From assembly GCA_013423325.1 (NCBI GenBank), contig BLJB01000049.1, positions 83,374-147,373 on the forward strand: DNA of 64,000 bases, read 5' to 3'. A model generated the notes under the pieces. It saw nothing but the letters and a program-made list of their open reading frames with translations, did no database searches and had not been told where the DNA came from. Position numbers and translations under genes: made by a program. This DNA is from Usnea hakonensis. Taxonomy: Eukaryota; Ascomycota; Lecanoromycetes; Lecanorales; Parmeliaceae. Of this stretch, positions 1-13,118 are shown one piece after another; the stretch's first letter is position 1, and each line of letters opens with the position of its first letter.

Positions 1-1094
1 CAGAGTTCTGATGCGATCTTGTAGCATTCGAATAAGTGGTTGTACCGAACTATGAGGCGTACTGTTTGACCTCACTTGTGCCGTTTGGGCTGCTTAGTCC
101 TACTGAAACTGATTCTCGTTCCATAGTTCCTTGTTGAAGTTTCTCGCTTTGGTTCCACGTCAACTCATGAGGGGATAATGTGCGTAGGTATGAAATTTTG
201 AACATCAGATCGTCTCGTGATTGGCTGCTTTTCAAGGCTGAATTTGGGGCCGGCCAAATGTTTCCGATGCGGCGAGATTAAGGCAATGTAAGGTACCTTA
301 CCTTACCTTACTTTAACTTTTTAGACCGTCCTGGACGTTTGAGAAAACGCGCTGGCAACATAAGGTACATGATTGCCAGGATAGATTTCCTTGTTTGCTT
401 TGTCCCGTATTTGCTAACAGCATAGCCTGCCACGACATAACACCTACTTTACATGCGCACAAGGCGCTCATTCATTCCATAATTATCGCAATCATTCTGA
501 AGGATTATGAAACATATCAAGGCTGTGAAGGTCGCTCAACACTATGGTGAAACCTGCAAACCTTCATTACCTCGAGTGAATTGCTGATCCAAACCCTCTT
601 GAACACCACCTACCATACAGATTCCTTGGCCATTTCAATGCGAAGGCTTTTAGTGATAAAGGCCGTACAGGACTATAAAGCTTCCAGATTGGTAGACTTG
701 ATTCAGCTAAGACTCATGCGTATGCACTCCCTCGAATGATCAGAAATCCCAGTCCGTCATTACCGAAAGCGCAAGACCAGACCTTCTACAACTACCAATC
801 CCTCTTAAAGACTTCCTCCAACCATTCACCTTCATTACTGACGGATCCGGTAAGAGTGTTTAAGGGTAACCATTCACTGAGACTGTGGGAATAAGCACGG
901 ATTTTGCCACTGACATCCGTCGTACCCGTCAACACTATTATCCACACTTCACTTCGAGCGAAAGCGTTGCTCCATTTCACTCATAATCACCAGACCTCTT
1001 TTCTCACTAATCCCTTCGCCACCTTGCCCTCATAAGACATTTTCAATACCTTTGCTGCTCCGCTAGACTTGGCCACTGGGATTAAGACACCTAG
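1..1094. other. intergenic region upstream of the RdRP gene
   Basis: I see no convincing gene here; the open frames are short and lack family features. At 289-315 there is a ladder of AAGGTACC/TTACCTTA units, a motif that recurs in several other intergenic spacers of this window. The last few hundred bases should hold the promoter of the forward RdRP gene. Confidence 0.5.
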
Positions 1095-4000
1095 ATGCTC
1101 AGTGACATTATGGCATTCTCAACCGTCATGAACAGCATCAGTGTAGACGTTGGTCACACTAATGACATCAGTGACACAGTCAGAACACCTTCATCTCAAC
1201 CTTGTGATCCATCGAAGTCTGAAAACGGTAAGGTCGCAGCGCGACTTCCTAGCATGAACCAGAGAAAGGCGCTAGAACTGGACGCTAAGGATTTGATGAC
1301 GGGTTCAGACTCGGATCAACAACAACAACAACACACGCTTAATTCTTCCTCTTACTTCTCTTCCTCCCTCAACAATAATCATCTTGGTCCCTGTCACTCA
1401 AATCCAGTCCCTAGATTGAGCTCACTTCCATTGCAGCATATACAAGATGTGAAGAAGTCATCTAAAGCTCCATCTCTAAGCGGCCCACAAGGACATGGAG
1501 GCCATCGGAGCATCATAGCAGCACGACAGAAATTTCTATTGGAGAAAGCGGTCAAGCAACAAGTAACGAAGCAGGCAACGGATATGTTTTCCAAGCATAC
1601 CACGAACAGTCAGACTTTCGAGAATTCACCGCCACAAGCACCGATCCACTCTTTAAACCATTCATCCACGATGAAGGTTCGTAACCATGGGGTCCAGAAT
1701 TTGTGGACTACTAGGGAACATCTGTACATCAGAGTCTATGGCCTTCCGGACAGTACCACCACTCGTGATCTATGGACATCTTTCAAGCATGAAGGCCAAA
1801 TTGCGCACATTCGTCTTTACGAGGATACTAAAGGCTTTCGGGATGGCGGAGCTATTATCAAGTTCAGGTATGCCTCACACTTTTTTATGCTCCAACCATC
1901 GTCATTATCTGACAGCGTGCAGTCCACCACCAGCCAGGGATTTCTGGGGGTTTGGACGCTACTCAATACAGCTTGTTGGGGGCAACACCGTGTCCGTTAG
2001 GGTATACGCCGAGCATCCACAACGATTAGTTCTTCCAATTCATCCGAAGAGTCAATATCCGGAGACCGTGGTATGTTGCTTGTCTCCCAACGCTTATACG
2101 CCCACTAATACGTCCCAGACCATGCATGCTGAGTCTGTCGACTTTGGTGTCATGTTTGACCAATCAACTATGATGAACATGCGTACAGTATTGCCAACTC
2201 GAGAAAAGGGGATTAGGCTTCGCATGGACATGTTCCACAAGGAGCTCTCTCTCGATTTCCCCATGCATATCGTGGACCCACGAACGACTTCTAACCAGTC
2301 GAACATGCAGAGAGGCAAGTATGATAGAACCGAACTATTTCAATTTCGCATACCTTTCACCCAGTTGAAGGTCCTTTACCAATTGGTAGGACAAGGACAG
2401 AAATTGACTCTTCTCATCTCTATGGAGACTCCACCAAAATTTTTCAAGCAGCTGGATCCCTCAAAGAGCCATGATGACACAGCAGTAACATGGGGCGAAA
2501 GCGATTCGTGGTATCGTCAAACTGATCTTGTATACGTGCCAAATGGTCTTAGAAAGGCCTCTTTGACATGGAGAAAGACAAGTCCGATTATCGACCTTGG
2601 TAAGCATCAATCGTATGCACCAAAGAGCGTGACTAACCTCTCCAAGGCAACTGGACTACCTATCGTTTGGTTTTCAACAGCCCAACGAATAGTCTACCAC
2701 AGTTCGACCAGATGCGTAAAGCGTTACGGGACTACAATATCGAGACTGTACCATTCCACAACTTCAAAATCACATCCAGACGCGACGCCCCTGTCTGGAA
2801 GCTTATCGACCTACATCTCGATAAACGAAGCAACAGAGGCACCGGCTTGGAGGAGATGATCTATACCAGCAAGCCACGGATGGCGTTCGAAGTCCGCTAT
2901 CAACTTGAAGTCTGCCTCTCGCAAGGCTTCCTGAATGAGCACAATTTGAGCGAAGACTTCGTTAGGAGGCTCATGGCTATGAATACCAGACAAGCTCAGG
3001 ACGTTCTTGAGTACATTGCTAACCACGGGAAACGTGTTTACGACCCAATGCCGTTATTACAGGCAATGGGTGGGGATGTTTCGCTTTCCAGAACCAAAAT
3101 CCCATCTTATTGCGCTTACATTCGTTCTGCAACCATCACACCAACAACTGTCCATTTCCAAACGCCAGTTGCAGAGACCTCAAACCGTGTGATACGCCAG
3201 TACTCTCAATATGCAGACCGTTTCCTTCGCGTTCGATTCACTGAGGAGAAGACCGAGGTACGTTATCTTCAGCGGTATAGTGGACAGTACTGACCGTCAT
3301 AGGGGAAGATTTATACAACCCATAAGGATACGATGAACGAAGTGTTCACCCGTGTGAAGCGAGTACTGACTAACGGCATCAAGATTGGCGATCGAACATA
3401 CGAGTTTTTAGCATGTGGCAATGCTCAATTTCGAGAACACGGAGCATATTTTTTTGCTCCCCTGCCAAATTTGACTACAGAGAAGATTCGAGGATGGATG
3501 GGAATGTTCAGTGATATCAAAACCGTGGCACTGTACGCTTCTCGACTTGGTCAATGCTTTTCGACAACACGGGCCATACATGGTGCACGAGCTATTATAC
3601 TCGAGATTCCGGACATCAAACGCAACGGGTACAATTTCACGGACGGCGTGGGTAGAATTTCACCATTCCTTGCCCATCTTGCGGCGTCAGAATTAGGTAT
3701 CCTCCAACACTCTCAAACCCCGCCAAGTGTATTCCAGGTCCGTGTTGGTGGCTGCAAAGGCGTGCTCGCTGTCTCCCCCAACTCTGTTGGAAGGCAAATC
3801 CATATCCGCAAGAGCCAATACAAATTCCCTGCGAAGCACGAGGGATTGGAGATTATACGCTGGTCTCAATATGCCTTCGCAAATTTGAATCGCCAGCTCA
3901 TATTAATACTCTCTGCTCTGGGCGTCCCGGATCAGGTGTTTGCTCACAAGTTGCAGATGCAATTGTCACGACTCGAGCGCGCTATGACGGACGAGAAGGT

Positions 4001-6532
4001 GGCATTAAGCATCTTGCAAAAGGAGATCGACCACAATCAAATGACTCTGACGGTCGCGAGCATGATATTGGACGGCTTTCAAGCAACGGGAGAACCGTTC
4101 TTGACCTCTTTGTTACAACTGTGGCGAGCATGGTCCATCAAACACCTGAAAGAGAAGGCGCGAATAACGATCGGTGCTGGCGCTCTTCTTTTAGGCTGCG
4201 TAGACGAAACAGGAATTCTTCGAGGCCATTTCGACGAAATTCCAAAGGCCCCAGCCAACGCTTCCAACGACGAAAAGGCCAAATACGTACCACAAGTCTT
4301 TGTTCAAATCTCCAATAATTCTGATGTTAAGCCTGAAGTTATTCTCGGACCAATGCTGCTCGCTCGAAATCCTTCTCTTCATCCAGGAGATGTTCGAGTT
4401 GTCTGCGGTGTAGACGTCCCGCAGCTTCATCATCTGAAAGACGTAGTAGTTCTACCTCAAACTGGTGACAGAGATGTTGCAGGAATGTGTTCTGGGGGTG
4501 ATCTGGATGGAGACGATTTTATAGTCATTTGGGATCCAGACTTGCTGCCGAATGAGTGGAATCATGAGCCCATGGACTATTCTCGACCACCTATGGAACC
4601 ACCAAATGAGAACATTGGAATTGGCGACCTGACCACTTTTTTTGTGACTTATATGAAACATGATACACTGCCGGCAATAGCACATGCCCATACCGCGAAT
4701 GCCGATTACCTGGAAGAGGGCGTGAAGGACGCGAAATGTATGTATTACAGAATACCTACAATTGTATTCATCTACTTGATTGCTGACGTATCTCAGGTCT
4801 GAAACTTGCTAATCTTCATTCTATGGCTGTGGATTACGTCAAGACTGGCCAGCCAGCTCGAATGACCCGTGACCTGCAGCCCCCAAAATGGCCTCATTTT
4901 ATGGAGAAGGTCGGCAAAAAGCAGCACCAGGTCTACAGATCGAAAAAGGTGCTGGGACAACTTTACGATCAAGTGGAACGCATAGATTTTGTTCCTGCGT
5001 TCACTGCGCCCTTCGACACGCGGATCTTAAATGCGTACATACTTGATGAGAATATCCTTCAGAGTGCACGTGAGATCAAAAAAGAATACGATGCCCACAT
5101 GCGTCGTATCATGGCACAGCAGGAGATCAAAACCGAGTTCGAGGTTTGGTCAACCTTCGTGTTGCAGCATTCAAGTACGAGCAATGCCTTCAAATACCAT
5201 GAGCAGATTGGAGAGATCTCCCTGGCTCTCAAAGACCAATTTCGACTCATATGCCACGAACGTGCAGGCGGAAAAGACTTTGAGCACATTGGTCCGTTCG
5301 CTGCAGCCATGTATGAAGTCACCGCAAGAGAAATGGATGCAGCTGTCGAAGAGTGTCATCGCTTTCAAATGGTTGGCGGTCAGCCCAAACCTTTGCGAGA
5401 AATGAAGCCCTCCACTATGCCTTTAATGACTTTTCCATGGCTCTTTCAGAACGTCCTTGGCAAAATTGCGAAGAGCAACACTCCTAAGGCATTCGGTACA
5501 ATTTCTACACAAGGAGTAATCGGGTCCGAAGCCGCAGGCCTGCTAGGCCAGATGAAAGCACCTCAAGCGAAGCGAGGTCGCGTTGGTCCTCGTATCTCAG
5601 ATTCAGAGGACTATTTGGTCACCTCTAAGGGCACTACTCATCCTGGACAAATGCTTGAACTCTTTGGAAGGTCCGGCGAATCTTCCGAACGTAAGGAATC
5701 TGCCGAGGCGGGAAACATCCCGACTAGTTCAGTCAGCGTCAAGTCATCCAACTCATCAATGGGCACGAGTATTGGACGCAGCTCCTCCGCCAATAAGATG
5801 TCAATTGATCGTTCGTCTTCGAGTTCACCGGAATGTCTAGCTCGGAAGTCTCATGAAGATGGTTTCTACAATGCCGAAGTACCAGTGAGCTATCTCCCTG
5901 AGTCAGGAAACCGCTTGTCCAGCCAAGAGGGGAAAGAAGTACCAGGGCTAGCAGGAAAGCAGTATAGTGCCGCGCTCAATAGGACAATCGTTGAACGAAA
6001 TCATGTGGATGACAAGGCCCTCAGTGTCAAGTATGAGTACGCGCTACCAAGAATATACGATCGGCCACTGTCGAGCAAGCTGATGACTGATGTATCCGCT
6101 CGCTCGCAGGAGCCAGGAAACCTGGTATTGAGATCTTCTCAAAGTGAGGACAAAAGTACTCCTGAGGGTGCATCTATGACAGAAGAAGAAAATCCAGCTC
6201 GAATAAATAACTTACTAGAAATCGAAGTCAGCGACGATGGAAATGTTGACGAGAGAACGGAGACTACTATGGAGAAGGAAGGGAATGATTACGACGTCGA
6301 TAATCAGGTCGGCTATATCAGTGACAGTGACGCTGACTCAGACGAAGTCACGTTGTCTTCTAACGCTAGACTGCTCGATCAGTTGGCAACGATTGCCGGG
6401 GACGGTTCAGTATCGCGCTCAAGTGCAATAGATGATTCATCAATTGCCATCAAGAAGTCGACGGACCCAGAGCTCGACCACTTCACATCCGCCTCCGGAC
6501 CTTTATCTTTGATACCAGGATCCCAGGCGTAA
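1095..6532 (+). CDS. RNA-dependent RNA polymerase, SAD-1/RrpB-like
   Basis: Cellular (eukaryotic) RdRP of the RNA-silencing pathway; this family makes dsRNA from aberrant single-stranded RNA for Dicer. Five exons: 1095-1867, 1923-2599, 2647-3257, 3303-4737, 4797-6532; introns of 45-59 bp, all phase-consistent, giving 1743 residues. Residues about 200-265 resemble an RRM-type fold (YIRVYGLPDS). The catalytic core carries NFTDGVGRIS near residue 800 and the family signature GGDLDGDDF, with the catalytic DLDGD at about 1087-1091. After the core comes a tail of roughly 400 residues, rich in Ser and acidic residues and probably disordered. Length exceeds QDE-1-type enzymes (about 1400) mainly because of the N-terminal extension and this tail. 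The start is the first in-frame ATG; an upstream non-coding exon cannot be excluded. Assignment to the SAD-1/RrpB branch rather than QDE-1 is inferred from the N-terminal RRM-like segment. Confidence 0.93.
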
Positions 6533-7175
6533 GAGAGAGAATGATCTGAGGAGTATTACGTTTCAATTGGTACGACCCGCATTTCTGAGCGTAGACTGGA
6601 CTTACATTGACGTGTAACAGTGAAAGGTGCTGCTCCAATCAAGCTCCCCAAACCGCAATATCGATCTTTTACTATGGGCACCAAGCCCACCGAGGCGCAC
6701 AACCCCTCTACAACCCAGGCCACAATGAAAGTGTTCTGAGGGATGGTGATTACAGTCACGAAGTATAATTACGTTTCACGCATTATGTTGCCCCAGGAGA
6801 AATTCGAATCAATATCGAAAAGCTCCCTGTTCCTGCACAACGCTTGCACAATTTCCAAATCGATACCGTGTATCGAACTTTTTAGGGGAGACTGGATTAT
6901 GTCAACGTGAAGGCTTAGCAGATGAGAGAAGCAAGTCACAGGGTATAGAAGAGCACAAGTTCATGGAACCATTCTTGCTACGGATTGTGGAAATCGCACC
7001 TAGCTTCTTGTATCCTTTCGGGTCATTCGTAGCATCCAAGGTCACTTCTAGATTAGTTAAATGACCTTTATTGCCCCATATTGTGATGATAGCACTCTGT
7101 GATCATCGTAGCCGAATTCCCGCTTTCATCTCTAGAATTCATGACCTGAAAGTATGCTTGTGTGAGCCTTTCTAG
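6533..7175. other. intergenic region, RdRP to ELP6
   Basis: About 640 bp between two forward genes. It must contain the RdRP 3' end and the ELP6 promoter. I see no further gene or clear repeat. Confidence 0.5.
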
Positions 7176-8136
7176 ATGCCATCGCAGCCACCGGTTCCTC
7201 CTTTGCTATCTCCCATCCTCTACGCCCTTCCTAACACATCTCTCACACTCCTCACTTCGACTCTCGGAGCCACGACCAATTGGCTGGTCCTCCGGTTCAT
7301 CTGTGCCGCGTTAAAGAGCAAAGGCTATGGGACTGGCGGTGATATACACAGTGTTCGAGAGGATTATCAACACCAAAGAGTAGTGCTAGTCAGCTGGTTG
7401 AGAGACGGGGCGTGGTGGAGGGAGAGCGGACGGAAGCTGGTGAGCTCATGCTTCGTCTCAGTGTCCACCCGGTTGAGAAGCTTCGTTCGAAGAAGGCTCG
7501 AGCTCATCGCCTTTGGTGCTTCTAGGGGATCGATTTCCAGCAAGTACACCTCGTTGATGGCTTGGGTAGTGGATTAGGCTTGGGCGCCGGTGGGATGGAC
7601 GATGTGGAGAAGGCCATTTTAGAGGCCATCGGAAGCAGAGGAGGTACAGACGGCGGAGGCAAGGTTGTACTGGTGCTGGACGGCTTGGACTTCTTACTCG
7701 CGGCTACGGGGTGCGAGGTATTGGGGGTCTTGGATATGGTTGGGGAACTCCGCGAGGTGGGCATGTTCTCTTCCTCTCTCTGTCTTGAACTACAGGCTTC
7801 AATGCGTTTTTGCTCAACTGAAGGCTTCTGCCGATAAAACAGCACGTCTACAGCACAATCATTGCCACAGCGGCCGATCTGCCCCTGTTGCAATCGCCCA
7901 CTACGCCTCTTGAGATATCCCACACGTCTTTCGTAATGAGCTTGGCGCACCAGGCGAGGTCGGTCATGAGCCTAAGGGGGCTCGATACGGGTGTGGCGAA
8001 GGATGTCAGTGGTGTCCTGCGGGTCAGCAAAGGAGCTGGGGAGTTGTCGGCTGAGGAAGGAGACGTAGAGGACAGGGAGTGCCTATACTATGTAGGCTCG
8101 GATGGCGGAGTAAGGGTGTTTGAGAGGGGTGCATAA
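7176..8136 (+). CDS. ELP6: Elongator complex subunit 6 (Elp6)
   Basis: Subunit of the Elp4/5/6 RecA-like hexamer of Elongator, which supports wobble-uridine modification of tRNA. Exons 7176-7439, 7526-7756 and 7843-8136; both introns (86 bp each) are phase 0 with GTGAGC and GTGGGC donors; 262 residues. Family traits: an N-terminal segment with LLTSTLGATTNWLVLRF, a central beta strand VVLVLDGLDFLLAATG, and the C-terminal block LLQSPTTPLEISH followed by LAHQARSVMSLRGLDTGVA. As expected for Elp6, there is no intact Walker A motif in the RecA-like fold. Convergent with the MFS gene downstream. Confidence 0.9.
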
Positions 8137-8461
8137 GCGCCTCGCGCGTGGATACGAGGTAGAAGCAGAAGGTTGCATGTTTGAAAGGCTAGCACATACG
8201 GTCTAAGCCGAAGTGGTGGACCCCGAGCATGAGAGCACGGCCGAGCGATCCTCGTTAGATTGACGAGCAGGTAATGGTCCAACTATAAGATTGACTTGGA
8301 GGTCACTCAACGGCTAACAGAAGTCCTTCTTCACATTGACGACGATAGACAATGGAAAAGAATTCTCAGTCTCATGCATCTGTCATTAGAAATGACGCGC
8401 AGCGCTATGCTACATACACATCCCGTTCAATGCAACAAGAACCAGGCCTCTACCAGTACCA
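8137..8461. other. convergent 3' spacer, ELP6 / MFS transporter
   Basis: About 325 bp between the 3' ends of two converging genes. I see no gene or obvious repeat. Confidence 0.5.
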
Positions 8462-10543
8462 TCAATCGCCGCCAGCTGCAAAAGGGCTCCTGGCCCTGAG
8501 CTTTTCCCCAAAGAACCACAGCAGAAACGGCGCTGGTATGCCCAATCCAATAGCGATAAATCCTAACAGGCTGTTGCCCCAGCCATAATCTAGAGCATCG
8601 TACATGTAAGGAGCGAACAGTGGGAAACCAAAGCCTGTTATGACTCTGTCAGCGTAATTGATCACTGGATTACTGCGTGCGGTTACTGACCCGCAAGACT
8701 TCTAAGGACGGTTGCTGCAGCTACAGCCGAAGCAGCGAAACGCGTATAGGAGTCGATAAGATATGTCTGAATGGATTGAAAGCCAATAATTACGCCCGCG
8801 GAAAAGATGGCCGCCCCTATATTCGGTCCAATCCAGTGTGTGTGGTATTGAGAGCACCAACCATAGATAAAAAGGCCTATTGGCACTAACATGGAACCAG
8901 GCACCATTAGCGGCACGCGGAATTCTGGGCGGCCGACATCACCGTTCTTTTTCTTCAATCGACGGTAAATACGATCATTTATTGGAGCGCTGATCTGCGT
9001 TCCAAGGAAGAAGCCGACCCCCAGAGCGATGTAATTCAGGCCACCGATGCCAATCGATTCGTGATACCGAGTCTCCCACAGATTTGGAAATGTGGACAAT
9101 ACGAGATACATGATGCCGTAAAGGTATGCCATATAGACAGCCAGGGCTTGGACGATTGGTTGCGAACCCAAAAGCTTGAATGGGCGGATCAGGCTACGCC
9201 TCATTGTATTGGCAAGCGTCCGTTCAGGGTGCTCAAATTCCGTATGAAGTGCTGTATTGCCGGTCTCCTTTCGAAGCTTTTCCGCTTTCGTGCCAAGTAG
9301 CTTGGGAGTATATGTTTCCTTCAGGAAGAAGAGCCCCATAATCTGTATCACTCCATCGGCAATCGACGTTGCCCAGAAAGCCCACCTCCAGGTTGTGTTT
9401 TGGGTTATGAAGCCACCTGCTATCGGACCGATTGCAGGTCCTAGTAGCTAGACATGATTTTAGAGTTAGTCTCGTTTTTTTGAGGATGTATAGCGAGCCT
9501 TGAAACACGTTTTATAGAGTGGATACTCTCAAGACATATCTCAGGGCTCATCATTGGGCCCAAAAGAGGGACCTAGATTTCGAAGAGACGTACAGGCGCT
9601 AGGCTGTAAATGCTTATTGCACGCCCACGTTCAGTGGGCAAAAAAAGGTCACTAAGGACCCCTCCACCAACCTGTGCAAAGTCAGCAAGGTCCCACAACC
9701 TATACCGAAAGCAAACCTACAGCTAACGGTGCAGACCCTCCAAGACCAGAAAGAAAGCGGAAAGCAATCATCTCGCCCTTGTTTCTGCTGGCCCCACATG
9801 CAGTATTAAAAATCAGGTACACCAAATTGGCAAGTTGAAGTACAAGAACTCGTCCATAAATTTCGGAGAGCGGACCTAAAAACAGAGGGCCGATGGCGTA
9901 GGCCAGGACGAAGACGGACAATACAAGTTGCGACTCCACCTCATTTGATATGCCAAACTCTTTGGATATTGATGTGAGAGCAGGTGCTACCATGGACGAT
10001 GAGACTGGCGAGATAAGGGTGAAGAAGGATACAACAATCGTTGCAGCCCATTTTCGTTTGAAGGTCCAATTCTTAGGATTCGCAGGGTCATCGGAGCCAT
10101 CCCACGAGACCTGTACAGCGAGTCAATCAAACGGTCATCTTCCCGAGGGTATAGTCAATTGCTCGAACCAGATTAGGATCCTTTATTGATCTCTTACTTG
10201 ATTTCTTGCTTTGCTTCTTCTCTAGGTTCGCCTCAAGGTCTCGCGTATCAGGAACCCCCATTCGGCTCTCGGGGACCTCATCTTCGCCTTCTTCTGCCGC
10301 GTCGTCGTCATCTTTGTTCCTTATCTTTTCAGACTCATCTGAGGATTGGTTGTCGTTGTCTCGATCGTTATGTAGTGCATCGTGGTCGCCATGGTGGTAG
10401 TTTGAGACATCATCCAGGTGCTGGGCAGAAAAGACGCGCTGTAGAGGAGCGGCTCTAGCTTCGTATGAGCCAGCACGATGGGGTTGAGCGCTGGGATTGG
10501 AAACGGGTGTTGGACCAGAACGAATAGGTCCAGAGTCTGACAT
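8462..10543 (-). CDS. MFS transporter, DHA1 (drug:H+ antiporter, 12 TM) type
   Basis: Plasma-membrane proton-coupled exporter of the DHA1 branch, the group containing fungal FLR1/polyamine-type transporters; the substrate cannot be read from sequence. Exons on the reverse strand: 10543-10169, 10110-9721, 9671-9594, 9447-8691, 8634-8462; 590 residues. Residues 1-125 form a polar, acidic and Lys-rich cytosolic extension, followed by the WDGSDDPANPKNW motif common before TM1. Later come GPLSEIYGR (loop 2-3 signature), RFLSGLGGSAPLAVG (TM4) and LLGPAIGPIAGGF (the TM5 antiporter motif C), then a central loop and the second six-helix half. All splice sites are GT-AG, with GTACGT and GTCAGT the clearest donors; the first donor (GTTCGA) is weak. 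Confidence 0.9.
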
Positions 10544-11237
10544 GTTCTTTGACTGCTTTGACTTCCAATGCGCGTGAGACGATATTAAGTCTGGCGGTCA
10601 AGGTACATTCCAATGGGAGCAAAAAGGACTTGGGATCACAGAGGAAGGGAGTCGAACTTGAGGGGCGAATGTACAAGGGGCGATGGAGTAAAGATATAAA
10701 GACATGTCGCGAGGAGGATATATATAGTTGTGGAGACCGGATCTTCGGCAGCGGTTCTATGATTACTGTACTTACATAAAGACGGAGACTGGAGCGATAT
10801 AGAGATATTTAAGTGCATTCGTCTGATTGTCTTCATAAAACATAGCAAAACGGAGTGGCCACAGTACAAGTACTAGGAGACTTTCTGCAACGTCAGAAAA
10901 CTTTACTTTCATCGGCTTTAGGGCCAAGTAATCCCTGCATGTCGCGTAAATACACTAGCCTCGGAGTTAATTGATAACAAACCTACTCTAGCGTGTCTAG
11001 CTAGGGACCTACCTAATCCTCATGCATCTTACTGGTGATCCATACGGGGACACCGTGTCCGACTCATCAATGCACAATTATCTGATTATAAGACGCTTTT
11101 GCTGACTCTGACCGAGCATCAAGTTTCGAGTCGGCCTGGGATGCAGCCAAGTGAAGATGAATCTGTTTCCGTCTCTTTGCAAGCGGTCATGATCCCTCTA
11201 AAATCTAAATACAGTCTGTACTAAAGGCACCTCAATA
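10544..11237. promoter_or_regulatory. divergent promoter region, MFS transporter / pantothenate kinase
   Basis: About 690 bp between diverging start codons. A TATATATAG tract lies near 10718-10726, about 175-185 bp from the MFS start. No gene is visible. Promoter function is inferred from position. Confidence 0.4.
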
Positions 11238-12644
11238 ATGCCAGACGGCCGCCGTCCAACCCTCCACGAGCGGAGGAAATCTTTGCTCGATGAGACTGTT
11301 CTCTCTCCTGGCGCCATCAAAATCAACGTTCAAGGGGCTTTCATCGTGGACCAAATTGCTTCGACTCCCAGCAATCAGCCAGACGACGGCGCGCAGCACG
11401 ACACCAGGGATATCCGTCTACCAAATCACAAGGCCGTAGTCAGCCATGTCGCCCTAGATATTGGTGGCTCTCTTGCCAAGCTCGTCTACTTCTCACGGGA
11501 ACCGGACTCTAAGGAGGTGTGTAGATTTCGATGAATTACCACGTATTGCATGACTATTTGAGCTGTCTAGCTATTGATCGAAAGCCTTCGCTTTTACTCA
11601 GCTCATCCAAAGAATACCTCGTTCTGGGAAAGCTGACTGTAGATGGTTCACTAGCTGGGAGGCAGACTGAATTTTCTCAAATTTGAGACCGACAGAATAG
11701 ATCAGTGTTTCAAATTCGTGCAGGAACTACAGACAAAACAGCAACCCTTGAATGGGTCTCGGCCAGGAGAGCTTTGCGTCATGGCCACCGGTGGAGGCGC
11801 GTACAAATTTTACGACGACATGAAGCGTGTTTTGGGGATTGAAGTGCTTCGCGAAGACGAGATGGAGTGCTTAATCATAGGCCTCGACTTTTTTATCACG
11901 GAGATCCCACGCGAAGTCTTCAGCTATACAGATCTGGATCCAATGCATTTTGAGGAACCGCGACTCAACATCTACCCCTACCTCCTGGTCAATATTGGAT
12001 CGGGTGTTTCGATTATAAAGGTCTCAGGACCGAAAGCTTTTGAGCGCATTGGTGGCACCTCGCTCGGTGGAGGCACTTTGTGGGGTCTTCTATCTCTGCT
12101 CACAGGAGCGAGGACTTTCGACGATATGCTGGCGATGGCTGATCGAGGCGATAACACCACAGTTGATATGATTGTAGGGGATATTTATGGTACGCACTAT
12201 AGTAAAATTGGGTTGAAGGCCAATACGATTGCCAGCAGCTTCGGTAAAGTCTTCAAGATGAAAAGACAAGGTGAGAACGATGCCGAAGATGGAAGTGGAC
12301 TTTCGAACGGTGACCGTGAACCGGCCAGTGGAAGTCCTGACACAGACCGAGCATTTGCGCCAGAAGACATCAGCAGAAGTTTACTATACGCTGTAAGTAA
12401 CAATATCGGCCAGATTGCGTATCTGCAAAGCGAAAAGCACAATATCGAACACATATATTTTGGAGGCTCTTTCATTCGTGGTCATCGGCAAACCATGAAC
12501 ACCCTTTCGTATGCTATCAAGTTCTGGTCCAAGGGCGAGAAGAAAGCGTACTTCCTCCGACATGAAGGGTATCTAGGCTCTGTAGGGGCATTTCTAAAGC
12601 GGCAACCGAAGAATTGGGGCCGAAGGAACAGCTTCGAAGAGTGA
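11238..12644 (+). CDS. pantothenate kinase (eukaryotic type)
   Basis: Cytosolic enzyme for the first committed step of coenzyme A synthesis, phosphorylating pantothenate with ATP. Two exons, 11238-11516 and 11655-12644, joined in phase 0 across a 138-bp intron; 422 residues. The phosphate-binding loop appears as VALDIGGSLAKLVYFSRE near residues 76-93, split from LGGRLNFLKFETDRID by the intron. REDEMECLIIGLDFF contains the conserved catalytic-region Glu, and the Gly-rich ATP/acyl-CoA pocket is seen as NIGSGVSIIKV and GGTSLGGGTLWGL. The C-terminal IYFGGSFIRGH and LRHEGYLGSVGAF blocks are also typical. Length and motif order match fungal PanK such as yeast Cab1. Confidence 0.95.
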
Positions 12645-13118
12645 AAGAGGAAATTTGACTCTGAAAATCGTTCTCGTCGAACACCACGACAATAGATCAT
12701 ATGCATTTTGGGAGCTCGAAAAAAAGCAAGAATCCCTCGAGGAGACGTTTCGAGAAGCCCGAAACGTAGGGGCAGAAATTTCTACTCCTGAAAGCTTATA
12801 GCGAGCTACGAAATGCGGACTGCAAAGATATTAGACCTACATTTTCCGAGAGCTCAAGCCTAAGACGTTGCAACATCATCATTCGCACCACTGGAAAGTT
12901 GTTTATGTAACACTCAAAAATCCGCATGCTTAGGACCTCTTCCAAAGCTGATTATTGGTCGTGGACTGGGCTATGTATGGAAGGCGCGACGCTGGAGAAG
13001 TGCTTGTCGACTTTGATCTTGCACCGAGAGGTTTTCTGACTTGTCAAGTTGAGTATCTTAGGCACTTTTTTTTTTTTGAAATGCTCATTCAGTCATCTCA
13101 TTCCCCAGGCCTCTCAAC
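12645..13118. other. intergenic region
   Basis: About 470 bp. A 12-nt T run near 13067-13078 followed by CATTCCCCAG just before the next start codon looks like the 3' part of an intron, so the downstream gene may have a 5' leader intron or a further upstream exon. Confidence 0.35.

Noticed and set aside
10186..10458. Forward frames opposite the MFS N-terminus
   Set aside because: They oppose an acidic low-complexity exon whose splice structure and family blocks support the reverse gene.
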